DNA of 12,611 bases, taken from contig JAEYXO010000187.1 in NCBI GenBank assembly GCA_023431245.1, positions 1 through 12,611 on the forward strand, read 5' to 3'. This stretch comes from Pseudomonadota bacterium (lineage in GTDB: Bacteria > Pseudomonadota > Gammaproteobacteria > Burkholderiales > SG8-41). Below, piece after piece: positions 1 through 5,971 of this stretch. A program made the position numbers and the translations under genes. Positions within the stretch are counted from its first letter, which is position 1. Each line of letters opens with the position of its first letter. A model generated the notes under the pieces. That model saw only the letters and a list, made by a program, of their open reading frames with translations. It was not told the origin of the DNA and made no database searches.

Positions 1-1
1 C

Positions 2-505
2 GCCGATGGCACGATCCGTCTCGCCTTTGCGGTGCTGCGGCGCGGTTCCGGCGAATGGGCGGGATATGTGCTGAACCACCAGCGCGATGCGCTGTTCCGG
101 ATCACCCGGGATGGCGATGCGGTGGAACTGCTGGCCACTGAGGGTGCGGCGGAGTGGGCCTGGCGCTGGCGGGGAAGCATTGACATGGATGCGGCTGCGG
201 CCGAGGCAGTGCAGCCGCCGCAGCCGCTCGATCCGGAGTTGTATGCTGAACTTGAATTACTGGCCGAAGGTTTCGTCGCCGACGGTTTCTGGCTGCGCGA
301 TGCGCCCGAGGCCGACAATGCGATCGAGATTGACCGTTTCGCGCGCTACGGCTACACGGTGCGCGACGCCAATGTGCGGGCGGCCCGGCTCCATCGCCTG
401 CGTGCAGGACTGGGCGCGGATGACGCGCTGGAGCATTCGACGCTGGACGCGGACAATGCCTGGATCGTGGATCTGCTGCGCCGTTGCTGGGCGGACTGCG
501 ACTAA
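2..505 (+). CDS. Hypothetical protein, C-terminal part (5' end cut by window)
   Basis: The frame is open from the first bases of the window and ends in TAA at 503-505, so only the last 167 residues are seen. A GTG at 32 could serve as a start, but the frame continues upstream without a stop, so a longer protein is more likely. The visible part is acidic and rich in Trp, Ala, Asp and Arg, with no signal peptide, membrane segment or metal-binding motif that I recognise. It ends in an acidic helix-like stretch with two Cys-containing residues groups (CWADCD at the C-terminus). Its stop codon overlaps the stop codon of the convergent rhomboid gene by two bases. I do not recognise the family. The coding call rests on the unbroken frame and on the end fitting exactly against the neighbour. 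Confidence 0.7.
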   Translation, partial: ADGTIRLAFAVLRRGSGEWAGYVLNHQRDALFRITRDGDAVELLATEGAAEWAWRWRGSIDMDAAAAEAVQPPQPLDPELYAELELLAEGFVADGFWLRDAPEADNAIEIDRFARYGYTVRDANVRAARLHRLRAGLGADDALEHSTLDADNAWIVDLLRRCWADCD

Positions 506-1104
506 TGCCTCGGCGGGCGCCGTTGCCACTGCCGGATCAGCAGCCAGCCCCCGAGCATGCCGCCGAGGTGTGCAAAATGCGCGACGCCGGCCTGGGTGCC
601 GGTGACGCCGAGATAGAGTTCCAGTAATCCGTACAGGGTGACAAACAGCCAGGCCGGCAGCGGCACCGGCGGGAAAATCAGCATCACCGTGCGCCGCGGG
701 AAAATGAGTCCGTAGGCGAGCAGCAGGCCGAAGACGCCGCCGGAGGCGCCGACGGTGGGCACCGGCGGCCCGCCGCTAAAGGTTGATACTGCGAGCTGGG
801 CCAGCGCTGCGGCAAACACGCAGCCGAGGTAATAGATCAGGAAACGCCGCGAGCCGAACACCTGCTCGATCTGCCCGCCGAACATGTACAGCGCCAGCAT
901 GTTGAAGCCGATGTGGAGCAGCCCGCCGTGGAGGAAGCCGTAGGTGATGACCTGCCACGGCAGGAAGCGGACTCCAAGCTCATGCGGCGTGTGGAAGGGC
1001 CACAAGGCGAACCAGATGATCAGCAGGTCGCCGATGATGAATTGCAGCAGGAAGACCGCGACGTTCGCGATCAGCAGAAGGCGGGTGATCGGGGGCAGCA
1101 TCAT
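502..1104 (-). CDS. Rhomboid family intramembrane serine protease
   Basis: This is a 200-residue membrane protein that should cleave transmembrane substrates within the bilayer. The hallmarks of the active core are visible: H64-x3-N68 in the second conserved helix (oxyanion-side residues, H150/N154 in E. coli GlpG), the GASGG motif with the nucleophile S121, and HLGG with catalytic H179 near the C-terminus. The first hydrophobic helix begins at about residue 8, and about six helices can be drawn, as in a minimal bacterial rhomboid without an extra N-terminal domain. Two adjacent ATG codons (1104 and 1101) could start it; no good Shine-Dalgarno is seen. It is the last gene of the minus-strand run, 51 bases after the rubredoxin reductase with a GC hairpin between them. 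Its substrate and its link to peroxide stress are unknown. It may simply be co-transcribed. Confidence 0.93.
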   Translation of the reverse strand: MMLPPITRLLLIANVAVFLLQFIIGDLLIIWFALWPFHTPHELGVRFLPWQVITYGFLHGGLLHIGFNMLALYMFGGQIEQVFGSRRFLIYYLGCVFAAALAQLAVSTFSGGPPVPTVGASGGVFGLLLAYGLIFPRRTVMLIFPPVPLPAWLFVTLYGLLELYLGVTGTQAGVAHFAHLGGMLGGWLLIRQWQRRPPRH

Positions 1105-1128
1105 GTCCCGATGGTACTACGGCAAGGC

Positions 1129-1149
1129 GGCGCGGGACCGGCCCGCGCC
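1129..1149 (-). repeat. Intercistronic GC hairpin before rhomboid gene
   Basis: A perfect 8-bp inverted repeat (GGCGCGGG / CCCGCGCC) with a 5-base loop lies between the reductase stop and the rhomboid start. No T-run follows on either strand, so it is not a standard intrinsic terminator. It may stabilise the upstream mRNA 3' end or dampen read-through. Confidence 0.55.
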
Positions 1150-1155
1150 GTATTG

Positions 1156-2301
1156 TCAGGCAAGCACCGGCGGCAGCTGCGGCGCGAGTTTCGCGCGTTC
1201 GGCGGTCGCGCTGCCGTTCAGCGCGAAACCCAGCAGCCTGCCATCAGCACCGACGAACAGCGATTTCACGCCGTCGCTGGTGGCCTCGACCTGCCATTGG
1301 CCCTGCGCGCCGGCAGCGGGCGGCGAAACGATGGTCGGGCAGGCGGGTGTCTTCACCATCACCGGCATCGCAGGGAAGGACGCTGCCGCGGGTTTGCCGG
1401 CGAGTGTCTGCGCGAGCGCGCGCGTGGCGTGCATGATCGGCATCACGTAAGGCATCACCAGGCCGTCGATTTCGGCGCAGTCGCCCAGCGCGTAAACCCC
1501 GGCGGCGCTGGTTTCGAGATTGCGGTTGACGGTGATGCCGCGATTGACCTTGATTCCGGCGGCCGCGGCGAGCGCGGTGCGCGGTTTCAGGCCCACGGCC
1601 GAGAGCACGACATCGGCCTGCAGCGCCGTGCCGTTGGCGAGGCTGACGCTGCAGGCGCCGTCCGCGCGATCAACTGCGGCAACGCTGGTGCCGAGATGCC
1701 ACTGCACGCCCAGCGCGGCGAGTTTTGACTGCAGCAGCGCGCCGCCCTCGGGCGGCAGCAGCCGGCCCAGCGGCCGGTCGGCGATGTCGACGACGTCGAC
1801 GGCAAAACCGGCAGTGGCGAGGTCGTTGGCGAATTCGCAGCCGATCAGGCCGGCGCCAATGATCGCGACGCGTTTTTTGCCGGCAATCGCCGCGCGGAAC
1901 ACGGTGTAATCGTCGAGGTCGTTGACGGTCAATATGTCTCCCGCCGCATCGCCCGCGATCGGCAGCCGGATCTGGTCGGCCCCGAGGGCCAGCACCAGCT
2001 TCGAGTAGGGCAGGATTTCGTCGCCTATGCGCAGCGCATGCGCGGCGGTGTCGATGGCATCGACCCGCGTATTGGCGCGCACCGTGGCGTTCAGTTGCGC
2101 CGCCATCTGCTCCGGCGTGTTCAGCGCGATCGCGGCGGGTTCCTTCTTCGAGGCCAGCGCGTTCGACAGCATCGGCTTGGAATAGAAAGGCCCGCTGTCG
2201 GCCGAAATGAGGGTCAGCGGAGTGGCTGTGTCGAGTTTGCGCAGCTCCTTCGCGGTGTTGTAGCCCGCGAGGCCGCTGCCGATGATGATGATGGGGTTCA
2301 T
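1156..2301 (-). CDS. rubB: Rubredoxin-NAD(+) reductase (FAD-dependent)
   Basis: This 381-residue flavoprotein passes electrons from NADH to rubredoxin. It opens with the FAD-binding GSGLAG (residues 8-13) and has the conserved YSKPMLS segment (K42). A second Rossmann motif, GAGLIG (149-154), binds NADH, and the second FAD motif ends in YALGD (D274). The C-terminal VKTPACP block (about 316-322) and the following region resemble the rubredoxin-binding domain of the Pseudomonas/Acinetobacter enzyme, to which the whole sequence reads as collinear. An upstream ATG at 2337 would add 12 residues and overlap the ZIP gene. The ATG at 2301 starts right at the Rossmann strand and lies 16 bases after the ZIP stop, so I chose it. 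Rubredoxin and rubrerythrin lie upstream in the same run, which supports a peroxide-reducing rather than an alkane-hydroxylating role. Confidence 0.92.
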   Translation of the reverse strand: MNPIIIIGSGLAGYNTAKELRKLDTATPLTLISADSGPFYSKPMLSNALASKKEPAAIALNTPEQMAAQLNATVRANTRVDAIDTAAHALRIGDEILPYSKLVLALGADQIRLPIAGDAAGDILTVNDLDDYTVFRAAIAGKKRVAIIGAGLIGCEFANDLATAGFAVDVVDIADRPLGRLLPPEGGALLQSKLAALGVQWHLGTSVAAVDRADGACSVSLANGTALQADVVLSAVGLKPRTALAAAAGIKVNRGITVNRNLETSAAGVYALGDCAEIDGLVMPYVMPIMHATRALAQTLAGKPAAASFPAMPVMVKTPACPTIVSPPAAGAQGQWQVEATSDGVKSLFVGADGRLLGFALNGSATAERAKLAPQLPPVLA

Positions 2302-2317
2302 GGGTTTTCCGTAAAAA

Positions 2318-3220
2318 TCAGCGCAGGATGGTATCAAACACCATCATCAGCACGAAACCGCCGATGAGGCCTATGGTCGCCACGCGCTCGTTGCCGTTGC
2401 GGTGGGTCTCCGGAATGATCTCGTGGCTGATCACGAACAGCATCGCGCCGGCGGCAAAGGCGAGCCCCCAGGGCAGCATTGCCGCGGCATGACCGATGGC
2501 ACTGGCGCCGACAAGGCCGCCCAGCGGCTCGGCCATGCCGGTCGCAAGCGCGAGCGCCGCAGCTTTCCAGCGCGAGATGCCGAGCGTGACCAGCGCGATG
2601 GCGACGATCAGGCCTTCCGGCATGTTCTGGACCGCGATGCCGGCGGTGATCGCCGTGCCCCCGCCGCTGCCCTGGGCGACGCCCACCGCGAGGCCTTCCG
2701 GGATGTTGTGCAGCGTGATTGCGGTGACGAACAGCCACAGCCCGGCCGCGTTTTCCGGGGTCGGCGACTGGCCGACTTCGCGGCCCTTGACGAAGTGTTC
2801 ATGCGGCATCCAGCGGTCGCTGGCCATCAGCACCAGGGCGCCGAGGATCACGCCGGCAGCGGCAATCAGCACGCCGCCGGCGGGACTTCCGGCGAATTCG
2901 GTGCCGGCCTCCAGCGCCGGCGCGAGCAGCGAGAAAAAACTCGCGGCGAGCATCACCCCTGCGCCGAAGCCGAGCAGGGTGTCGCGCGTCGCGTCGGAAA
3001 TTTGCCGGACCACCAATACCGGCAGGGCGCCCGCTCCGGTGGCCAGCGCGGTGACCAGCGTGGCCGCGAGCGCCGCGCGCACCGCGTCGTTCGCGGGCGC
3101 TGCCGCGGCGAATTCCATTGCAAGGGCGACCGCGACGACCGAGAGGACGATGAACGCCGCCAGCCGCTGCCAGGAGGGCTCGGCGGCGAGGCGGCGTGCG
3201 TGCATGATCATCTCGGTCAT
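2318..3220 (-). CDS. ZIP family divalent metal transporter
   Basis: This 300-residue inner-membrane protein should import a divalent metal (Zn, Fe or Mn). The central metal-site motifs are clear: HNIPEG at 171-176 in one helix and QNMPEG at 198-203 in the next, as in the binuclear centre of bacterial ZIPs. E231 in EPLGG and SHEIIPE (265-271) follow. About eight hydrophobic segments are visible, with a loop at about 136-160 carrying H140 and H142. The N-terminus has an extra hydrophobic helix at about 20-42 before the family core, as in GufA-like members. The ATG at 3220 has a GGAA about 7 bases upstream; Met4 and Met6 are alternatives. It lies 28 bases after dps and 16 before the reductase. 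In a peroxide-stress operon, manganese or controlled iron import would make sense, but the metal cannot be read from the sequence. Confidence 0.92.
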   Translation of the reverse strand: MTEMIMHARRLAAEPSWQRLAAFIVLSVVAVALAMEFAAAAPANDAVRAALAATLVTALATGAGALPVLVVRQISDATRDTLLGFGAGVMLAASFFSLLAPALEAGTEFAGSPAGGVLIAAAGVILGALVLMASDRWMPHEHFVKGREVGQSPTPENAAGLWLFVTAITLHNIPEGLAVGVAQGSGGGTAITAGIAVQNMPEGLIVAIALVTLGISRWKAAALALATGMAEPLGGLVGASAIGHAAAMLPWGLAFAAGAMLFVISHEIIPETHRNGNERVATIGLIGGFVLMMVFDTILR

Positions 3221-3248
3221 CGTGGGTTCCGTCTATGTCTTTGCCTGG

Positions 3249-3731
3249 TTACTTCTCGATCAGGCTGCGCAGCATCCACGCATTCTTCTCGTGGATCTGC
3301 ATGCGCTGGGTCAGCAGGTCGGCAGTCGGCTCGTCATTGGCCTTGTCGACCACCGGGAACACCGAGCGCGCGGTGCGGGCGACGGCTTCCTGGCCTTCGA
3401 CCAGCAGCGCGATCATTTTCTCGGCCTTCGGCACGCCCGCCGTCTCCTTGATCGAGGACAGTTTCACGTAGTCGGCGTAGGTGCCCGGCGCCGGATAACC
3501 CAGCGCGCGGATGCGCTCGGCGATCTGGTCGACGGCGAGCGCCAGTTCGTTGTACTGGGTCTCGAACATCAGGTGCAGCGTCTGGAACATCGGGCCGGTG
3601 ACGTTCCAGTGGAAATTGTGGGTCTTCAGGTACAGCGTGTAGGTGTCTGCAAGCAGCCGCGACAGGCCGTCAGCGATGGCCTTGCGGTCGCGGTCCTTGA
3701 TGCCGATGTCGATTTTCGGGGTCTTGGTCAT
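3249..3731 (-). CDS. dps: Dps-family ferritin-like DNA-protection / iron-storage protein
   Basis: This 160-residue protein is of the type that assembles into dodecamers, oxidises Fe(II) with H2O2 and stores the iron. The intersubunit ferroxidase ligands of Dps are all in place: H41 in FHWNVTG, H53 and E57 in the following helix, and D68 and E72 in DQIAE. These match H51, H63, D67, D78 and E82 of E. coli Dps, with Glu for the third. The N-terminal tail is short and has three Lys within the first twelve residues, so DNA binding is possible but not assured. A good GGAG Shine-Dalgarno lies about 5 bases before the ATG. It is preceded by a strong hairpin after rubredoxin and followed closely by the ZIP gene. 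With rubrerythrin it would remove both substrates of Fenton chemistry. Dps is a classic OxyR target. Confidence 0.95.
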   Translation of the reverse strand: MTKTPKIDIGIKDRDRKAIADGLSRLLADTYTLYLKTHNFHWNVTGPMFQTLHLMFETQYNELALAVDQIAERIRALGYPAPGTYADYVKLSSIKETAGVPKAEKMIALLVEGQEAVARTARSVFPVVDKANDEPTADLLTQRMQIHEKNAWMLRSLIEK

Positions 3732-3771
3732 GTCAGCTCCTTTCAGCGTGTACGGTGGTTCGGGTCCTGCG

Positions 3772-3795
3772 CCCGTCCCGCGCCGGCGGGACGGG
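3772..3795 (-). repeat. Strong GC hairpin between rubredoxin and dps
   Basis: A perfect 10-bp inverted repeat (CCCGTCCCGC / GCGGGACGGG) with a 4-base loop lies 15 bases after the rubredoxin stop. No T-run follows in the direction of transcription. It probably acts as an mRNA processing or stability element, or as a partial attenuator that sets dps expression apart from the upstream genes. Confidence 0.65.
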
Positions 3796-3810
3796 GTGTT
3801 CGCCTGAGGC

Positions 3811-3993
3811 TTAAGCGGCCTTCAGCACCATCTCGAAGTCGGCCTTGGCGATGCCGCACTCCGGGCAGGTCCAGTCTTCCGGGATGTCTTCCCAGCGGGT
3901 GCCGGCCTTGATGCCGTGCTCCGGATCGCCCTCGGCTTCGTCGTAGACGTAACCGCAGACGATGCATTCCCATTTGCGCATTTCGGTTGCCAT
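3811..3993 (-). CDS. rubA: Rubredoxin
   Basis: This 60-residue, one-iron electron carrier has both knuckles complete: C10-x2-C13-G and C43-P-x-C46-G, giving four Cys ligands for one Fe. The conserved aromatic and acidic residues (W8, Y15, Y17, W34, W42, D36) and the acidic surface are typical. It should take electrons from the FAD-dependent reductase encoded three genes downstream and pass them to rubrerythrin encoded just upstream. That rubrerythrin has no rubredoxin domain of its own. The start ATG at 3993 has a GGAG about 8 bases upstream. Length and architecture are standard. Confidence 0.97.
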   Translation of the reverse strand: MATEMRKWECIVCGYVYDEAEGDPEHGIKAGTRWEDIPEDWTCPECGIAKADFEMVLKAA

Positions 3994-3995
3994 GT

Positions 3996-4109
3996 TCAGT
4001 TCTCCGTATCAGTAATGTGGTTGTCGGCTTCAGTCGATGTTCCCGCGGTCCGCCCGCCGACTGCGCAGGCGAGGGCCTGCAGCAGTGCGAGCGGAATCCG
4101 GCCGGTCAT
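3996..4109 (-). CDS. Possible small ORF (37 aa) between rubrerythrin and rubredoxin
   Basis: This frame fills the whole gap: its ATG lies two bases after the rubrerythrin stop (TGA-TC-ATG) and its TGA lies two bases before the rubredoxin ATG. That spacing would allow translational coupling. The product would be a 37-residue peptide with a hydrophobic stretch (LALLQALACAV) near the N-terminus and a polar C-terminus, faintly like a signal or membrane peptide. No own Shine-Dalgarno is evident, and the last codons overlap the rubredoxin ribosome-binding site. I recognise no family. It may be a chance frame in a GC-rich leader. Confidence 0.25.
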   Translation of the reverse strand: MTGRIPLALLQALACAVGGRTAGTSTEADNHITDTEN

Positions 4110-4111
4110 GA

Positions 4112-4585
4112 TCACGCCGCCTTCACGTTGGCGCGCACCGCGCGGTAGTGGTTGGCGTGGCGCTCCTCGACCTTGGCCAGCGCGGCGAAGCGCTTGGCGG
4201 CCTTGGCCAGGGTCTGGCGGAAACGGTCGGCGTGCTCCTTCGATTCCTCGATCTGCTCGTCCATTTCCCTGACCGCGGCGTGGTTGCCTTCCTGCTCGGC
4301 GAGGTGGCGGAACTGCGGATACATCTCGGTGTATTCGTAGGTCTCGCCGGCAATCGCCATGTCCAGCGCCTTGGCCGGGCTCATTTCCGATTTCGGATAG
4401 AGCAGGTCGAGGTGGCCGAAAGCATGCTGCACTTCCTGGGCCGCGGTTTCCTCGAAGACTTTCGCGGTTTCGACGTCGCCCTGTTCGCGGCAGATTTTGG
4501 CGAAGTACATGTACTTGATGTGTGCCATGGACTCGCCGGCGAAGGCGGCTTCGATGTTCTTGACGGTGACGGACTCGGGTTTCAT
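4112..4585 (-). CDS. rbr: Rubrerythrin (ferritin-like diiron peroxidase without rubredoxin domain)
   Basis: This 157-residue diiron protein should reduce H2O2 to water with electrons from rubredoxin. Diiron ligands are recognisable: E18 in AGES (helix A), E51/H54 in the QEVQHA helix, E84 and E87 in ETYEYTEMYP, and E140/H143 in VEERHANHY near the C-terminus. Between the third and fourth ligand helices there is an extra charged helix (about 104-127) with its own SKEHADRF segment. The protein lacks the C-terminal rubredoxin domain of classic rubrerythrin, and a separate rubredoxin gene follows. The ATG at 4585 has GGAG six bases upstream. The longer frame from 4636 would start inside the predicted -10 box and adds unrelated residues, so it was rejected. 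It is the first gene of the operon behind the OxyR-type site. Confidence 0.93.
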   Translation of the reverse strand: MKPESVTVKNIEAAFAGESMAHIKYMYFAKICREQGDVETAKVFEETAAQEVQHAFGHLDLLYPKSEMSPAKALDMAIAGETYEYTEMYPQFRHLAEQEGNHAAVREMDEQIEESKEHADRFRQTLAKAAKRFAALAKVEERHANHYRAVRANVKAA

Positions 4586-4634
4586 CTGCATCTCCTGTGT
4601 TGAAAAGTGGCGCGTTTCGCAACGCTTGGAGGGC

Positions 4635-4664
4635 ATGATAGGGGTCCGCCGTCGATTAATCCAA
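4635..4664 (-). promoter_or_regulatory. Predicted sigma-70 promoter of the rubrerythrin operon
   Basis: Reading the minus strand, TTGGAT (4664-4659) and TATCAT (4640-4635) are 18 bases apart, giving an expected start near 4628 and a leader of about 40 bases. The -10 matches 5 of 6 and the -35 only 3 of 6, as expected for an activator-dependent promoter. The leader contains a small GCGTT/AACGC hairpin closed by a GCGA tetraloop (4612-4625) before the GGAG ribosome-binding site. Confidence 0.5.
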
Positions 4665-4700
4665 TTGATTATTACAAATTAATTGATAGTAATAAACTAT
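4664..4700 (-). promoter_or_regulatory. Candidate OxyR operator (ATAG-N7-CTAT)
   Basis: An exact ATAG (4686-4689) - 7 bases - CTAT (4697-4700) lies in the AT-rich gap. Stepping at the 7-base OxyR spacing gives CAAA at 4675-4678 (2/4) and ATTG at 4664-4667 (3/4), so 13 of 16 core positions fit the tetrameric OxyR consensus. The site ends at the predicted -35 box, the usual position for OxyR activation, and oxyR is the next gene upstream. Confidence 0.6.
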
Positions 4701-4727
4701 TTATCAGGCGCGCCGGATGTTGTTCAT

Positions 4728-4753
4728 AAATAATTGATTATAAACAATTATTT
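4728..4753. repeat. AT-rich inverted repeat at the oxyR 3' end, with AATTGAT repeats
   Basis: AAATAATTG (4728-4736) and CAATTATTT (4745-4753) form a perfect 9-bp inverted repeat with an 8-base spacer that includes the oxyR stop codon. AATTGATTAT occurs at 4663 and again at 4732, and AATTGATAGT at 4681. No clear U-tract follows on the oxyR transcript. It could be an operator or a weak terminator. Confidence 0.45.
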
Positions 4754-5680
4754 TTGTTTCACCGGGGTTGCGCCATTGAGGGCGCAAAGTCCCACGGCGA
4801 TGCGGACGACTTCAAGCGCCGCGTTGCGCGGGAAGCTCGAGCGCGAGGCCAGCACCACCCGCCGGTCCGGCACCGGGCGCGAGAAGGGCACATAGGTCAG
4901 CAGGTCGGATGCGGCGCGGCGGACCGGAATTGCCGAGGCCGGCAGCACCGTGAGGCCCATGCCCGAAGCCACCATCAGGCGGATGGTTTCGAGCGAGGAA
5001 CCCTCGACCGTTTTCTGCAGCGTGCCCTGGGTTGCACTGGAGCGGTTGAGTGCAGGACAGGCATTGAGCACCTGGTCGCGGAAGCAGTGGCCGGTGCCGA
5101 GCAGCAGCAGGCTTTCCCGCGCCAGTTCGTCGGGGGGGATCGACTTGCGTCCGGCCCAGGGGTGGGTTTTCGCCATGGCCACCACGAAGGGCTCGTCGTA
5201 CAGCGGCGTGACGGTGATGCCCGGTTCGCTGAAGGGCAGGGCAAGGATCGCGGCATCGATGTCGCCGCGCTTCAGGCGCTCCGACAGCGTCGCGGTGTAG
5301 TTTTCTTCCAGCACCAGCGGCATTTTCGGCGCGCGCCGGCGCAGCACCGGGATCAGCTGCGGCAGCAGGTAGGGCGCGATGGTGAAAATCACGCCGAGCT
5401 TCAGCGGACCCTCCAGCGGATCGCCGCTGGTTTTCGCCAGTCCTTTGATTTTCTCGGCTTCTTCAAGCACGCGCTGGGCCTGCTCGACGACGCGGTTGCC
5501 GGCCGGCGTGGCGGTGATTTCGCCGGTGCCGCGCTCGAATAGCTGCACGCCGAGTTCTTCCTCGAGCTTTTTCACGGCCACCGAAAGCGTGGGCTGGCTG
5601 ACGAAACAGGTCTCGGCGGCGCGGCCGAAATGGCGTTCGCGGGCAACGGCGACGATATAACGGAGTTCGGTGAGGGTCAT
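4748..5680 (-). CDS. oxyR: OxyR, hydrogen peroxide-sensing LysR-family regulator
   Basis: This 310-residue regulator has the LysR winged helix-turn-helix at about 1-60 (FGRAAETCFVSQPTLSVAVK) followed by the two-lobe sensor domain. The redox cysteines are at C199 and C208 in the GHCFRDQ...AC segment, the same numbers as in E. coli OxyR. The flanking H198, R201 and D202 are also kept. H2O2 oxidises C199 and forms the C199-C208 disulfide, switching the tetramer to an activator. The sequence starts exactly as the family does (MTLTELRYIVAVA), so the ATG at 5680 is secure, although no strong Shine-Dalgarno precedes it. It lies in the same orientation as the rubrerythrin operon, 162 bases upstream of its first gene, with an OxyR-type site between. 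Read-through from oxyR into the operon is possible. Confidence 0.97.
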   Translation of the reverse strand: MTLTELRYIVAVARERHFGRAAETCFVSQPTLSVAVKKLEEELGVQLFERGTGEITATPAGNRVVEQAQRVLEEAEKIKGLAKTSGDPLEGPLKLGVIFTIAPYLLPQLIPVLRRRAPKMPLVLEENYTATLSERLKRGDIDAAILALPFSEPGITVTPLYDEPFVVAMAKTHPWAGRKSIPPDELARESLLLLGTGHCFRDQVLNACPALNRSSATQGTLQKTVEGSSLETIRLMVASGMGLTVLPASAIPVRRAASDLLTYVPFSRPVPDRRVVLASRSSFPRNAALEVVRIAVGLCALNGATPVKQK

Positions 5681-5723
5681 GGCGGCGGAACTTTAGCGCA
5701 AAGCCCCAGTCTAGTTTGTGTGA

Positions 5724-5745
5724 GCAGCCTGCAGTATGCAGCCTG
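5724..5745. repeat. Direct and inverted repeats upstream of oxyR
   Basis: GCAGCCTG occurs at 5724-5731 and again at 5738-5745, a 14-base period. Between them CTGCA-GTA-TGCAG (5729-5741) is an inverted repeat. CTTT-N5-AAAG lies at 5691-5703, close to the oxyR start. One of these could be an autoregulatory LysR-type operator; no exact ATAG-N7-CTAT is present here. Confidence 0.35.
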
Positions 5746-5809
5746 ATTTTCAAATCCCCAGAAAATCAACGGCTTGTGCAGGGTGCGCGCGAACGCATGT
5801 AGGGACTTG

Positions 5810-5842
5810 ATGGGCGCCGCTTCCCCCGGTGCCCATTTTTTT
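5810..5842 (+). terminator. Intrinsic terminator on the plus strand, divergent from oxyR
   Basis: ATGGGCGCC (5810-5818) and GGTGCCCAT (5828-5836) form a 9-bp stem with one G-U pair and a 9-base loop. A run of seven T (5836-5842) overlaps the base of the stem. It works only in the plus direction: on the minus strand no T-run follows. No plus-strand protein gene lies upstream within several kilobases, so it would end an unannotated RNA. The rest of the 5681-5971 gap holds no credible ORF. Confidence 0.6.
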
Positions 5843-5926
5843 GTACTGCGTTGTAATGGTGCATGATGCGCAAGCCACTTCAGTTTGAGCCTGCAAGTCC
5901 CTGATTTTCCGGGATTGCATCTCCGG

Positions 5927-5955
5927 CGGGCGCAAACCGGTCGCATCAGCGCCCG
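5927..5955 (-). repeat. Hairpin behind the sulfatase operon
   Basis: A perfect 7-bp inverted repeat (CGGGCGC / GCGCCCG) with a 15-base loop lies 16 bases after the stop of the last gene of the sulfatase cluster. No T-run follows on the minus strand. It may mark a Rho-dependent end or protect the mRNA 3' end. Confidence 0.4.
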
Positions 5956-5971
5956 TTTGGTGCCCCGAATT

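Noticed and set aside
2402..3911. Long plus-strand frames opposite the ZIP, dps and rubredoxin genes
   Set aside because: They cross three well-supported minus-strand genes and show no domain; they are shadows.
4586..4636. Upstream ATG for rubrerythrin
   Set aside because: It falls in the predicted -10 box, adds residues unrelated to the family and has no Shine-Dalgarno; the ATG at 4585 has GGAG at good spacing.
5750..5935. A 61-codon minus-strand frame in the gap upstream of oxyR
   Set aside because: No ribosome-binding site, no recognisable sequence, and it runs through the terminator stem.
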